DNA of 64,000 bases from positions 9,321,501 through 9,385,500 of the forward strand of contig CM053795.1 in assembly GCA_028671895.1 (NCBI GenBank), given 5' to 3'. The notes under the pieces were generated by a model that was not told the DNA's origin, made no database searches, and saw only the letters and a list, made by a program, of their open reading frames with translations. Below, piece by piece: positions 12,432 through 26,250 of the stretch. Source of the DNA: Oenanthe sinensis (Eukaryota > Streptophyta > Magnoliopsida > Apiales > Apiaceae). The position numbers were made by a program, and so were the translations under genes. The first letter of the stretch is position 1. Every line of letters starts with the position of its first letter.

Positions 12432-13109
12432 TAGGGGTGAACATGGGTTGGTTCGGGTCGAGTTTTCGTTAAACCCCGACCCAACCCGATTAGTTCGGTT
12501 TTATAAAAAATCAATCCATTAATTGTAAAAAAAATCGTAACCCAACCCAACCCAACCCAACCCAATTAGTTCGGTTTTTTATAATCGTAACCCAACCCAA
12601 CCCAGAAATTTCTGCACTGTTGCAGAAATTTGTAGAAAATATTCTGCACTGTTGCAGAAATTTATATAGTGCAGAAATTTGTAGAAAATATTCTGCACTG
12701 TTGCAGAAAATTTATATAGTGCAGAAATTTGTAGAAAAAATTCTGCACTGTTGCAGAAAATTCTGCTTGTTGCAGAAAATGTTGCAAGAGTCGGAAAGTG
12801 TTGCAGAATGTGTTGCAAAAAATTTATATAGTGCAGAAAATTTATATAGTGCAGAAATTTGTAGAAAATATGTAAAAAATATATAGAATATGCAGAAAAT
12901 ATGCAAAAAATTCTACATTTTATGTAATCGGTTTGGTTCGGGTTGGGTAAGGGTTAAAATTTGTTAAACCCTTACCCAACCCAATTAGTTCGGGTTTTTT
13001 AAAAATTAACCCATTTATATTTCGGTTTCGGACGGTTCGGTTTATTCGGCCGAAAAAAGGGGCGGGTTGGTTCGATTTCGCGGTTTAATCGGATTTTTGT
13101 TTACCCCTA
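12432..13109. mobile_element. hAT-type MITE with internal repeats
   Basis: Terminal inverted repeats TAGGGGTGAACA and (complement) TAGGGGTAAACA are flanked by an 8-bp target duplication, GCTGCAAC at 12424-12431 and GCTGCAAG at 13110-13117 (7 of 8 match). Inside are runs of cccaa pentamers and an imperfect repeat of about 50 bp built on ttctgcactgttgcagaaa, seen at about 12642, 12691 and 12741. It has no coding capacity for a transposase. Confidence 0.85.
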
Positions 13110-14154
13110 GCTGCAAGTAATACGAGTAGTACTAATGCGAGACGTTTCTTTTAGAGCTAACAATCATGTCAATTTATGTAATTTCGTTTGATGTAATTTC
13201 ATTCAGTGTATTTTCGTATTTTTATATTTATAGTTAAAATCGAAAATGATCGAAAATCATTTTATGTACTTGTTTAACCGATCCTAACACAAAATGAAAT
13301 ATTTCGTATTTACAAGAAACGAAAAGTACACGAATTTTGTGTATATTTTTTGTTTGCACGAAACGACCCGAAATAACACAAAACGATTATATTCAAATAC
13401 ACAAAATATACACGAAATACTAATGAATACATAAAATGAGTAAATTGTTATATTATATATATAATAATAATATGTTTATTTATGTATATAATATACATTA
13501 CAATATATATATATAAAATATTAATATTTCGTGTAGTTTCGTGTATTTTTCGCGTACCTAAAATTAAATTTATATCCGACATTAAATTTATTATGTAATT
13601 TTGTATTCATATACTTTCGTGTTTCATGTATCGAAAATCAAAACACATAATTATTTTTTTCGTATCGTGTTCACGTGTCATGCGTGAAATTTTTTTACCG
13701 ACGCAGACTTTCTCACATCTCGAAAACATAAAATTTGAAGCGGCGGTAGCAGCCGCCGCCGCCTATCCATCATATTCACCTGATCACAAAGCCAGCAGCC
13801 GCAACTTAACGGTCAACCATCAATCCACGTGCCTTTTTTTGGATAGGATTATCTATTTTATTTATACTATTATCCTCTCCATGCATTTCGAGTATCTATT
13901 TATCTCCACGATTATCTAAATTTCTATAATTTCTTTGTATTTATAATAATTTTTAAACGGTTTTCATTCCCATCGAAATCTTTTTTTAAAACTGTTAGAA
14001 GCTTCCGCCACAAGACGGCAAGACTGGGGGAACGTTCATTTTTAATAAATATTACCAAAAAGCCTGATTGGAATTCTTAATACTATAAAAATTATTATCT
14101 CAAATCTCGCTACCTACGTGATTATATATAAGATTTGGATTTTACTTCCTTAAT

Positions 14155-14380
14155 TTCAAAATAATTATCATATTTTAATTTTTATTAATTAAATTGATCA
14201 AATTTTAATTGAATTATTACACATAATATATAATTAAATAAATTTTAAAAATTATATCAATAAATAATATATCTAATCTACTTTAAAATATTTTTTTTAA
14301 TTTTTGAAAATAATTTATAATTAAAATTTTGGTCAGTGATCTAAAAATCAAATAAAACATTTATTTTAAAATGAAAGGAG
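14155..14380. mobile_element. Stowaway-like MITE
   Basis: TA flanks on both sides; left end CTTCCTTAATTTCAAAATAA and complement of the right end CTCCTTTCATTTTAAAATAA form an imperfect terminal inverted repeat. 226 bp, AT-rich. Confidence 0.55.
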
Positions 14381-15541
14381 TATAAATCTAACTCTATTTT
14401 AAAGCATCAAGATTTACTGACTAGTGTATAAAATCGAAAACAGAGTGCAAAGAGTTTACACCTATTTATACAGACTATTTATAAATCTTGTTTTCCTTTC
14501 TTAAGCTTTGAATTGACATTCCTTATATAAGTTGTATCACATATTTTTTTTCCCTTAAAACAAGATAACAGACTATTTCATATTAATATGATATTGTTGA
14601 AATTAACAAAAAAATGATATTATTCGATCGAATTAGAAAAAAAATCATTTACAACGAAAATTTTCAAACAAAAAAAATGAAGAAAACCTGTAAAACTACA
14701 AAGGGCACTACAAGTCTACAATCAATCCTCCACCCTCGTAAATTACAAGAGGATGGTTTTAGCTTTACCAAATTTTAAGATTCATTAACTTTACTTCGTT
14801 AATTTTCTCATGTATGCGTGTGGATATAATTATTATATGTCACATTCAAAAGAGTTCTAAAGACAGAGATTACAAATTATAGGATACGCGCGATGTGTTC
14901 GATTATAATCTTCTTATGTCCCTGTTAATAATGCCCTTGAACTTACATTCTTGATCGGGCTTCATCATCATTCAATATGCATCAACTTTATTGTGTGGGG
15001 TAATCATGTTAAAAAGATATATTAGAATATTGTTGAAATTAAAATATTTTATAAGAATATAATATATATTTCTATTATTAAGAGATTTTATACTTGTTGA
15101 CTAAATTTTATAATCTAGAATTATTATGAATGAGAAAAAAGAAAAATTGAGAATTTTATCAAATCAACCCTACCATATATGATATATCCAAAACAGGTTC
15201 CTAAGATAAGTTTTCGTTTCGCATTGCTTTCAACACCGTAACACACAAAATTTGCCAAAGCCAGGCAATATTACCCCGTTAGTTCCTCGAAATTTGCTTG
15301 GATAAAAATTGCAACTTTTGCCAAAACCAGACATGATTTTCCACTTAATAATAAAAAAAAAACTTATGGAGTTTTATTTGTCTGCCCGAGGAATCAGATT
15401 ATTGGGGTGTTAAGAGTTTGACAATAAAAATTTTAATGTATAGTATGAGGTTGATATTATATGTATACTCGTATAGTATGAGTCTGGAACTTGTTTAATA
15501 ATATTTTGAGTTCGGATCGGTGCTAAAGTGAAAATATTTTG

Positions 15542-15548
<7 letters not shown>

Positions 15549-15602
<54 letters not shown>
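15549..15602. repeat. (AT)27 microsatellite
   Basis: An uninterrupted AT dinucleotide run of 54 bp. Confidence 0.95.
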
Positions 15603-15605
<3 letters not shown>

Positions 15606-16644
15606 TGTAAATAAATTTATATATTAATTTTTAGTACAAAGAAGTTAAAATTTATACTTAATTTTAAAAATAAATATTAAAAAGTAGATAAACAAATATA
15701 ATTGAAGTCAATTTTATCATACTTTGTCAATCATATAAAAAACTCAAAATTTAAGCTACAGGTATCAAAACATAAAAAATCAAACAACTACCCGGGAGAC
15801 CTCTATTTTTTCCCATTACACTTTTTTCCGGCAACAATGCCATTTTTTTCCCCACAATAATAACACGGAGGATACAGTGTTCCTGTGAATATAACCATAT
15901 GCCATATCTGAAAGGGGTTTAGAGATATACATAAGTATACACCTTTGATGATCAAATACTTGAGGTAATGACAAGGAAAGCAGAAAAGGGGAAGATGTGA
16001 AAAAGATTGAAATGGAATCATACATCATGCCAATTTTGACCGACTATGCAATAAAATCTCTTTCACTGTCAAAATAAGAAACATCAAATCACAAGAATAT
16101 TCCTTTGCATCATCATCCGGAAGCAGTGGCTAATCCACAAGTGATGAGAGATGGGGGCTAAAAATATAAAATTTGTTGAATAGAAATAAAATATTTTACA
16201 AAAAAATGTCCATAAATAATCGACTGCAGCTGCTACTTTTACCTACATAACTACATTGCTCCATATTTCCAAGTTGATGTACAATGCCAACTATCGTAAC
16301 ATAATATACATATTTTATTCTCACATTTAAGTGAAATCGACAATATACTATGCGGAAAAGATGAGTAATATATTATGTGGAAAATAAGTATGTCACCAAA
16401 AGTTCTGTTAAAAAAAAAATGTCACCAAAAGTTGATTCATCTGCTTTCTACTACATGATGTGAATTGAAGATTTTAATTTACCAACTTATCCATTTATAA
16501 CAGATTTAAGCAAAAAATACAGTGATTTGATATCATATCATTTTAACCTGTTCCCAAAATTAAAATTTTGATTTAGAATTATGGCTCTTTTACTATATTA
16601 TTAGTAATTGTGAGACATTTAACCATCTAGGTTTCTGGAACTGG

Positions 16645-19600
16645 TCATAACTGCGCAATGTGATTGGTAATGGCATCAGGGCAAGAGTGTGCTTGTAAAA
16701 GTTCCAGACGATTGAAGGGTGGAGCAAACTGCAATATGTAGTCCTCATCTGAGTTCAAATAAACAGGAGTTCATCGTCAAAATAGATCAAATTTCAAAAC
16801 CATAGTATGGTAAAGATGTAAGAAAGGACACCATGCAATATTTTGACAAACTACATTTTATAGTAAAAAACAAAAGGTATAAACATGAAGTCGAAGTTCA
16901 TAATCTTACTCTCTTTGACTGTTCCATAGAGCCAGCACAACACCTCATCTGCAAATGCAAGGCAGACTCCTCCCTGCCAATTGTCATCATTTTACACATA
17001 AATATAATGACAAAGCCATCTTTTTAAGTTTCATTGTTGTAATCTATGGAAGGCAAGGTCACAATACTCTAGGTTCTAAAAATGGGCAAGAATACTCCTA
17101 TCCCAACTATATTCATCATCAATTTGAAAATAAATAAATAAAAATGGGTGTCAAAAGTGATTACTTGGTCCCAGATTATTCCATCATTGGATCACCGCCT
17201 TTAAAATCATTTAAAATGCATCGATAATATGAAAATGGCCACTTGAGTTATCAAGTGAGTGACAAGGTGTCACGAAAAGGAAGGGAACAAGACTTTTTAT
17301 ACAGATCTGTGCATTTTATTTAAATAATCCAAAACCTGACTATCTTATTGTCTCAAACAGCCATGTGTCAATGATATCACCAAAAACATTTCTAAAAGGT
17401 AAAATTTTAAGGAAACAATAGTAACTAGCATGTCTGCTTTGGTACTACAACTTTACCTGCCAATAACTCTTCATTTTCACTCTCTGTGTTATATCTTTGG
17501 TCCTCAGCCTCTCGGTGCGTACAAGGCGACCACCATCATCTCTGCCAATAAAGAATAAATAAGATAAATAATTTGAGACTACATAATAAAGGATGGAAAT
17601 AGAAGCAGCAGAGAATACATGATTACAAGAGTGAAATGCAATAGTTTCAAATGGCAAGAAGTCATTAACTAATTTTCATGTGACTTTGTCTAGTAGGATC
17701 TCATAATCTCTCACTGGCTAAATTAAAGGCAACTGCTACAAAGGGGAACGATAAAAGGATAGAAATTAATAGAAGAACAAACAGCATTTACCTAAATCCA
17801 ATGACAATATAAGGAACACCAGCAAGAAATGACTGGATCTGCAGAAAGTAAACCACCAAATATAAGTCAATACCAACGCATTGCAAAATATAAACAATAT
17901 GGATAAGCCTCTAATCTAATACTAGAGACAGTTGGCATAGAGCAATAATTTAAACTATGTAACAAAAAGTTTCCAATGAAAGGAAGACACCAATTTCATT
18001 ATGCACCTGCTAGTATTAGAAGTGTAGACAAAAAATATACATACCCAGAACTTCAGCAATTTCTCCCTTTCAAATCTTTCTTCGGTGTGATAATTTAACT
18101 GCTGACAGGAAATAGTTAGGGATTGGTGGAAGTTACATAATAAAGTGAAGACAAAATGAAAGACATATTTCAGTCAACCTCTCGACTAGTCTTTAGTTCT
18201 ACGTAAAACCTCCTTCCTTCATCAGTTGAGTCACAGCAATCCATTTCAGCACCCATCAGAATTCTATGAGCTCCCAGTTTGGTCTTAATTACAGAACAGT
18301 ACTCCACGTTGGCATCTATGTCACGTACCCCCTCTCCATCAGCTCTTCTAGGATCTTCTGTGGCAAGGCTCTCAAAACTATACCCCCAGTAACATCTACT
18401 TCAATAAATATAAAGTCAGCATAAAATGATACATTAGAAGCATCTCACACATGCTACTGCAGAATGATTTATTATTTAAGGGTTTCCAAGCCATTTGTAA
18501 TATAACATTACAATTTCTTGAGTATTATACCCGAGGAATATAGGTTTCTATCTTGGTGATGAGTGATTGCTGACATGTAAGCAAACCCATTCCTAGGATA
18601 GATAATAATCAGCGACATACTGAAATTATGGCTATATTTAAGTCCCAAAATAAAAAAATCATGTAATCACCACATAATGATGTAAAGCATAGGGGCTTAT
18701 ATGGTCACAACTTCAATACTAATCTCCATATATTTATATAAATAGTTATGTTCCACTTGGAACCAAAAAACTCATTTATATATTATTCTGCATAACATAA
18801 TACTTTTTTTATAAAATACATAAAATTAGATATTCTTTTTGCATAATTGTTATTTTAAACATTTTCTAAAAGTTAAAATTAAATTGTGTTATGGAGAAAA
18901 ACAATTTATTGTTTAAAAAACATCATGTAATTTAGAAGGGAAAAAAAGAAAGCATTTTAACTGCAAAAGTACACTATATTCTATTTTCTATAATTCACAA
19001 AAAACAATCATGTTGCAACCCAACCAAACACATATGGGTTGTTGATTAAACAATCATGTAAGACTGATATTGATTCTCTAAGCTCTAATTTGATCCCGAA
19101 CCTATATATATGTATATATTAGAATCGACTATAATCTTCAACTATACTGAAAACTGAAAAAAAATTGCTCGATCTATCATTCTCCTCAACTCGCCAGAAA
19201 ACAAATTTCAAAACCACATCACTTTGTGGTATAAATTATTCCAATGTATATTACTCACTCCGTCCCAAATTAGTAGGCATTTTTTGAAATTATACATATT
19301 AAAAAACTTTAAATGTCATATTTTTTCCTTGCCTACCCATAATTATTGCATTAAGTCCCAATATGTATATGAAGAGCTTCAACATGGAAAATGACATATA
19401 ATAAAGGGTATTGTTGGAAAAATGTTCAAAATTTTGCATTGGATAAAGAGAAAGACAACTATTATGGAACAAAAAATTTCTTCAAAAGTGACTACTAATT
19501 TGCGACGGAGGGCGTACTTTTTTCCCTGAGAAAAAAAGGCAACCAAACCAAAAAAAATGTAATGAAAATCCCTTTAAAAAAAAACTTAATGAAGCACAAT

Positions 19601-22507
19601 CTTGAACAAATTATACGTCAAGACAAGCAGAAAGTAAAAAAGTTCACACTTCAGTAAAAAAGTGAAAATTAATTCTATGCCATTTTTTTACAGTCATTTA
19701 TTTTTCTTCTTCTAAAATAAAGTTTTTTTTATCAAACAGAGGATAAAGTATGTGTCTCTGTATGTATAGTTTAGTACCTTCGCCTATCCAGCTCACTTTT
19801 TGGCTTTTCTGGTAGTTTGTGTACATCAAGGTACACTACACCATTCCTTTTGTGCACCCCCATTTCCCATGGATCATTCCTTATATAAGCAGTGGCCAGT
19901 ATCTGCAATTACACCATTTCCACAAATATTATATTCTCCACCATATCATCACATTGCTAAAACTATTATCTATCTCTTTTAGCAACACAAAGATTGAAAA
20001 AGTTACCTTATTAAGATTGTTCCGGTAAGTCTGTCATAAAACAAGCAAAGTTAACAACTTACAACCATTTTTTCTATAGAAAGATAAATAAAGATTACCC
20101 AAAAAGAACTCTTACCACAAAATGCATATTTTGAAGTGGAACATTTTTGTTTCTTATGCAGGTAAGAAGGTCACCAAATCCGTCAGAACCTAAATCTTAA
20201 AGACAGGAAAAGAGAGGGTTTCAATGCCAATAGCAACATGCAAACAACAAATAACAACATACTAAATAGAGAGTATATCGATGTGGTTCCGGATATCAGT
20301 AAACAAAAACTAATACCTTTCTTATCAATAAAAGTATCAAAACCATCATTAAGATCAGCACCAATGTCCTCGGTAATGAGACGCTTAAAAAGCCTCTGAT
20401 GTGAAATTATGAAAGATTTAAATGAGGTAGGCATTAAATTACCAATCATAAATTTAAAAACTGGTAAAATAGACAGGGGAATGAAAAGAGACACGAGGTT
20501 AAAAAATGCTTACCAAGGTACGATCATCAAAATATACCTCTCCACCTTCTACACGACTATAGCAACCAATCTCACATGGCTGAGACAAGACATATGATAA
20601 TAATAAGTAACCACGACCAAGAAAAAAAGTTAGGCATTTTCAATGAAAAGTGTGGCAGTTAAATAATTTATACAAAAGACAACACACATTTTTAATACAA
20701 TCTTTTTAATAGAAAAAAGCCAAACAAAAGACAGGGAAACAGTTCTTTCCTTTCATAAGGTAGATGCCTTGCATTAAACAAGTTATAGCTGAAAAAATTT
20801 AAGGTGTTCAGAAATCAGAATTGTGTTAAAGTGTCAGCCTAACAAACTATAATCTAGGAAAAAATTTGGAACATTCAAATCATAATCAGCCAGAAAGAGA
20901 TCATCTTACGTAAGTTCTGCTTTCTTCCCGACTCCTAATTAACTAACGTTAATATAGACTTGCAGTTATATTTACCGGTTAAATTATACAAATGGTTATA
21001 AAAGAAAAGGCAGAAAAATAATAAAATGAAGCTAGAAATGGACCTCCTGAAATGCTATGCATTTTCTTGCCAATGTCTCTTCACTTTTAGAGAATTTCAA
21101 TTCAGAAACGAAACGTTCATCGTTGCGAACATTAGGGTATCTGAGATTATAACCATAACCACCACGTCCGGAAGGATTCGGTAGAATGCCAGCCCCTCGA
21201 TCATTATGCCAACGACCACCACGTCCACCACGCCCATAAGCTCCTCTGGTATGGTTATTGGTATTACGTACAGCAGGCAAAACTATAAATCAAAGGCAAT
21301 AATTGTAAGAAGGGATGCAATGAGAAAAAAAATGAATAACAGTGCAAATATGGGATATTCAAACACGAAGTAAAGCAAGATAAGAGTAAATGTGCAAGCT
21401 TGGAGACAAAAATATTCATAAAAGGATTTCTACTGGTGCTGCAAAAGTGCAAAACAAACAAGAAGACAAACAAAGAATATTAATACAATATATTTAATTA
21501 GATTGTAAATCAGAGCACAAAATCTAAATTGTTTGCTGCCATCATTTGAAATGGATAGGTATGAACCCCAAATCCCAACGTGATTTCTAAGAGTCAAATT
21601 AACGCCATCATATAAACATGTATATGCATAACCAGCTGTACTATGTATCAGTAAGCAGAATGACCTAAACTCCTCATTTATTCTTTAACGTCTTTCAAAG
21701 CCATGGCTAAGACCATCCCACACTAGAAAGTTTCTAGCATTCTAAAACTACAATCCAATTCTTCTTCCCTAGAGCAACAATGCAACTCTTCTTCTCCTAA
21801 CTAGATCACCTAGACAAATCTAATCATTCATTCCCATTTCTCAACCATCAATTTCAGCGTAAGCATAATACAAAACCTCATCATGCTTCAAAACATACTA
21901 ACCACCTAAAAAGCCCCCAACCCCCATTCCCCCAACCCATAAAAACCTAAAATCAAAATGATCACAACTTTAATTCACTCAAATAAAAGATCGATTACAT
22001 TCAGGAAAACAAATAAAGATCAAAACTTTACTTAGCAAAATGAAAAAGATCAAAACTTTACTTAGCAAAATGAAAAAGATGAAAACTTTACAACTACAAA
22101 ACAAAAGAAGAAGAATCACCTGGCACAGGAAAAGGGCTAGTAGCTAGGGTTTTACAATAATCTTCATTATCAGACCCAAACAGATCCTTATCATCATCTT
22201 CATCTTCTTCATTATAATTACTATTACTATAATTACTGTTCTTATTAAAAGTATTAGTTAAATTAGACCTAACTTCTCCATTATCTTCATCTTCACTGGC
22301 GCTCCCGCTTCCACTTCCGGTGCCGGCGCTGCTAGAGTCGCCGCCGCCGCTCCGATTGGAAGAAGAAGAAGACGAAGAGGATGAAGAGGAAGAAGACGAC
22401 GACGTTTGGTGACTCTCTTCTTTGTCGTTGGTGTGATTGTAGTTGTTGTTGTTGTATTCTTCGTCTTCGTCTTCTCCGAATAGGTCTAGTTCTTGCTCCG
22501 AATCCAT
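16645..22507 (-). CDS. DXO1: DXO1-type decapping/deNADding exonuclease (RAI1-like)
   Basis: Thirteen exons with GT/AG borders keep one frame: 22120-22507, 21044-21282, 20514-20579, 20317-20395, 20116-20195, 20007-20030, 19778-19902, 18179-18395, 18045-18098, 17792-17838, 17457-17541, 16910-16973, 16645-16748. They total 1572 bp, 523 residues. The DXO/Rai1 family removes faulty or NAD caps from RNA 5' ends and degrades the RNA. Family motifs are all present: G-Y-S-F-E near 338-342, E-M-D (E384, D386), E-L-K (E400, K402) and a glutamine in SYWQ. The plant-specific N-terminal extension (about 130 residues) is acidic and Ser-rich with a run of serines, followed by a Gly/Arg-rich stretch (GRGGRGGRW). 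Length is close to the Arabidopsis protein (At4g17620, recalled). Exon 6 is a 24-bp micro-exon. No frame breaks. A Stowaway MITE sits in intron 7. Confidence 0.95.
19254..19514. mobile_element. Stowaway MITE in DXO1 intron 7
   Basis: Ends CTCACTCCGTCCCAAATTAG and (complement) CGCCCTCCGTCGCAAATTAG are the hallmark Stowaway terminal inverted repeats. TA target duplications lie at 19252-19253 and 19515-19516. It is 261 bp and wholly intronic. Confidence 0.85.
22021..22090. repeat. 30-bp tandem repeat in DXO1 intron 1
   Basis: The 30-bp unit starting caaaactttacttagcaaaa occurs twice in full (22021-22050, 22051-22080) and once in part, just inside the first intron of DXO1. Confidence 0.9.
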
Positions 22508-23713
22508 TACGTGTGTGTGTTTTTGTGTGTGTGTAAATGAGATGAATAGACGAATATGTGTATATGTGCGTGTATATTACACATACAATACTTGTGTGTG
22601 TGTGTGTCTAAACTCTAAATCAGGGGTGAAAAATATATCCGGCAGGACTCAGGAGATTGGGATCATTTATTCGATCCCAATTTAAGTTTATTATCTTTTT
22701 ATTTACAGTACATAATTAGATGGAGTCCTTCTTTGTTATTAATTAATATTTAATTAATATTATATAGTGTTATATTTTTATTAAATAATTTTTGATTTAT
22801 TGGATATAATTGAATATGATCTATGAATATTAAATAATTGTTTTTTAGATTAATTAGCTAATAATTTTTTAATATTATAAAAAATATTAAATTTATAATA
22901 TATTTCTTATATAAAATTAATAATATAAAAATATTTGATCAAATAAATTATATTAAAATAAAAATATAATATATACTGTAGTTTAAACCGAATTCAAATG
23001 TGATTATTGTGTAAAATTTTATATAACTCAAATTTTAGAAATATTTTCTTCAAAATGTTTATATTTATAACTATATTTTATTTAATTCAAATTATATGTT
23101 GATTTATATTATTAATCTGATATATTAATCGGTTTTCATCCTAATCTTAAATTTTTGATTTTTATGCGAGTGTGATGAATCGGTGACGACGGGGAGTCCA
23201 CTCGAGGGCTCAGGGGTGAACATGTTTGGGCTGAGTCAAGTAAGTCGGTGAAACAGGGATACAGGATAGATGGGTCAAAAGCTCTTTATTCCTGGGCTTT
23301 AAATTATAAAAGTGGGATAGAGTATCATAGTGGGGGAAATGGGGAATAAACTCATCTAGCCCATCAGGACTTTTGTCTTCTCTTATAAAGTATGAACCAC
23401 AAGGTTCTTATATCATTTATGTGAAATTTAAACAACTTGTTTAGGGAGGGTATGATGTTTAAAACTTTTGTGCCATTACATTTATGCTCTCAGTTAATTC
23501 AATATTATATTTATTAGAAAAAAGTTTTCGGGCGGTATAATATTATTTTTATTATAAAATTAATATAACGAATCTCAATATATATATATATATAATCATA
23601 TATATTTATAATTATAAATTAAATATTTGCCCCCCCCCCCTCAGACACGGCTGTGAGCTCTATATACTGGGTGGGGTTTGGTTTGGTCAGGTCATATAGT
23701 AGGATACTACTCT
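22508..23713. other. DXO1 upstream region and AT-rich spacer
   Basis: Just upstream of the DXO1 start is a GT/CA-rich leader (22512-22612), probably the 5' UTR and core promoter on the minus strand. Beyond it lies AT-rich DNA with a C10 run at about 23631-23640. No gene is recognised. Confidence 0.45.
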
Positions 23714-24400
23714 AGATGAATGAACTTGTTTATTGTTCTATTATTCATAGCTTATCAATACTCGAAGAGAGAAAGAAAGAATCTTCTTTGTCAAATCAAC
23801 TGGTAGCTAACATATAATATAGGTCAACGAAAGTCTCTCTTTCTGTTTCCACTATATAAGTTGCTACAACTCTGTCTATTCGCCTCATATCGCAGAAACC
23901 GCATGCACCGAGTACATATAATATTGGGTTAAACCCTCTTCAATGAATAACACTAAAGCAGTGTTAGTTTGACACTATTTTAGTGTTAAAATTATAGAAT
24001 TTACAAAACCAATTTCAAAGATAGTTACACTATATCTTACATTATAAGAAATTTTTTACACTATATCCTATATTATAAAAAAACTTTTATTTATTAAAAT
24101 AATAAAAAATTGACTCTGGGGACTTAAAAGGATGAATTTGTTTTTGTTATAGTTGAAATTTTAAAAAATTGGTGTCAAGATGACACTAATTGTATGTTTG
24201 ACACTAAATTTGGTGTCTGTAATTTTTAAGTGTGATATTGATACTATTATAGTGTTCCATTTGAATTGATTTTACAATAAAATAGTTTCAAAATGACATT
24301 ATTTTAATATTTTAGTATCTAATTGAAGATGTTGTTATACGTGTTACTAATGTTGGACGCCAGAAGATCCAGCTACATTCTCAATTTTCCGCGTCCAGCA
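23714..24400 (+). repeat. Upstream module, copy 1 (TATA box, hairpin; split by a MITE)
   Basis: Left part 23714-23934 (atgaacttgtttattgttct, then cactatataag at about 23860) and right part 24351-24400 recur at 28121 and 30448. The right part can fold: TGTTGGACGC (24351-24360) pairs over 10 bp with GCGTCCAGCA (24391-24400), one G-T pair, 30-base loop. An unrelated inverted-repeat element of about 0.4 kb (about 23940-24335) separates the two parts. The order TATA box then hairpin suggests a promoter plus leader RNA (inference). Confidence 0.65.
23940..24335. mobile_element. Possible MITE inside module copy 1
   Basis: The left end CCTCTTCAATGAATAACACT and the complement of the right end CATCTTCAATTAGATACTAA form a long imperfect inverted repeat. 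The same site is unoccupied in module copy 3, which supports an insertion. The target duplication is unclear, so ends are approximate. Confidence 0.5.
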
Positions 24401-24928
24401 GTGTGATCATAATGTATAGTAATCCAACTTATGTCAATTTCTATAGAAAATTGATCGACTGGATATATTATAATCAATATATACAATGACTAATTCATTA
24501 TTATATTATATCCTATATATAATTGAAGTAGAAGAGTTAATGGGGTAGTCATCTAGAGTCGTCGGGTTAAAAATAGGAATTCTTTTTAAGTGTATATATA
24601 TATAAAAGAATATTACAAATTAAAATAATTAAAAATATAATATGTTCAAAGATAAAAAGTATTATACAAATATTATTTTTATATAACATAAATATATATA
24701 TACAAATAAATAATATTTTATTGTATTAGTCTATAAATATATAGTATATATTAAAACAATTATATTGTATTTAATCTATGTGGTTAATAATAAAATATCA
24801 TTTTCACATTTAATATTATATGAAAGTATGAAACTAAAAATATTAAAATATAAAATAAGAATTATTATATATAAAATAAATTATTAAAAAATTATAATAA
24901 ATATATATTTTAAATATTTAAAAAGTAA

Positions 24929-24956
24929 TCCGTGCATTACACGGGGTTTAAACTAG
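24929..24956 (+). mobile_element. Helitron 3' terminus
   Basis: The sequence tccgtgcattacacgggg, a short hairpin with CCGTG/CACGG arms, is followed after eight bases by CTAG and then T. This is the classic 3' end of plant non-autonomous Helitrons. I could not fix the 5' TC end, which should lie a few hundred bases to the left. Confidence 0.75.
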
Positions 24957-25704
24957 TATATTAAAATAAAAAAGCATAAGATTTGATCATTAACATATCT
25001 ATTTAAATAATATGTAGTCAATCCCATAACTTTATGACCTTTGCACGAATATGAATATTAATATTTATATATATTAATTTTTACTTTTTTAATCTATAAA
25101 TTTTAAATTTAAATTTAAGTAAAAAAATAGAAACATTGGGTACTAGTATATTTTTATATATTTTAAAATATATGAAAAAGTCAATAAACTGCAACTAAAA
25201 TATGGTATCAAAGGAATAATTTATATTATTCCCACCTTTTCAATTTATCTGTTGACTTTTTCTGGTGAAATTGACTCAAATTTTGATTAATAATTAAAAA
25301 TGAGGGGTTTTTTGAAAAATACTTAAAGATAATTTTTTTGTAAAAATACTGAATTTTTTTAAAAAATATTTTGTAAAAAAACGATTTTTTTTAAAAACAT
25401 TATAAAAATACGATTTTATTTTTGGATTGCATTTATGATTACATTTTAAAAAACAAATTACATCTAATTATTTTTTGTTGCAAACCATATTTTTATATAA
25501 AAAAATAAAAGATGATAACATCGCAAAAAAAACCTTTAAAAGTAGTATTTTTGGTAAAATTAGTTTATGATTTTTAAAAATTATCCCCGATGCAACTAAT
25601 TCTATATATATGTCTACAGGTGCTCTCATCTTTTTTGTGGACACGCGTATATATATACAAACATACACACATTCTCATATTAACGTATTCAAAGGCTCAA
25701 AGCT

Positions 25705-26250
25705 ATGCATTACAAATTAGATTTAAGGTTCGTAGCACCAGTACTGAACAGCATTCTTATCTACCTCACAAGGCACTCCTCCATTACCCAAGGCCAATCA
25801 GCCAACCAAATGATAATTTGGGACTATTTTACTAATAGCCAACACGGCTGGTTATATGTAATACTCGCTCTTCTCCTGCTAGTTTTTGTCATCTCCACCA
25901 AACTCACCATCTCCATCGCTGTATCTGCGGAACCCATAATCTTGCGTTTCGGAGATTTCAATTTATCAGTGTCACTTGTTTTTCTGATGATGGCCTCATT
26001 TCTGTTCCCCCCACAGATTTTGTTATATGCCTATCTCTTGATTTACCTTTTCATTTGGATTTCTCCATTACCAAACCAAGCTTTTGGAAAAATTATGAAT
26101 TGGTTGCAGCAAATTCGTCCAATTTTAATTATAATGGCAAGACAAGAAGATAACGATCTTCAAGCACCTGTCCATCAATATTTTGGAATTGACCATGAGG
26201 AGGATAATGATGAAAATTCTGAGATCAATGTCATTTTCGGGCATGCCTAA
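25705..26250 (+). CDS. Unrecognised 181-aa membrane protein, family member 1
   Basis: A single open exon of 181 codons. I do not recognise the family. The N-terminus MHYKLDLRFVAPVLNSILIY carries a hydrophobic segment at about 8-22. Two strong membrane stretches follow, about 48-76 (WLYVILALLLLVFVIS) and 88-122 (LVFLMMASFLFPPQILLYAY). The tail is hydrophilic and acidic and ends SEINVIFGHA. The paralogue at 34283 shares over half its residues, including both ends, so selection on the protein is likely. A TATA-like gtatatatatac lies about 55 bp upstream (about 25646), and the 95 bp before the ATG match those before the broken member at 46112. It could be a lineage-specific gene of unknown role. 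Expression is unproven. Confidence 0.65.
   Translation: MHYKLDLRFVAPVLNSILIYLTRHSSITQGQSANQMIIWDYFTNSQHGWLYVILALLLLVFVISTKLTISIAVSAEPIILRFGDFNLSVSLVFLMMASFLFPPQILLYAYLLIYLFIWISPLPNQAFGKIMNWLQQIRPILIIMARQEDNDLQAPVHQYFGIDHEEDNDENSEINVIFGHA

Larger units (their letters stand above)
13110..16644. other. Gene-free AT-rich spacer with repeats
   Basis: No gene was found between the hAT MITE and the DXO1 stop codon. The stretch 13130-13680 is rich in cacgaaa/tttcgtg words and resembles the element at 26961-27441. A Stowaway-like MITE (14155-14380) and an AT microsatellite (15549-15602) lie further right. The rest is low-complexity AT-rich DNA and probably the 3' UTR of DXO1 near 16500. Confidence 0.5.

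Noticed and set aside
12540..12605. Telomere-like repeat
   Set aside because: The cccaa pentamers are not the plant telomere unit and lie inside a hAT MITE.
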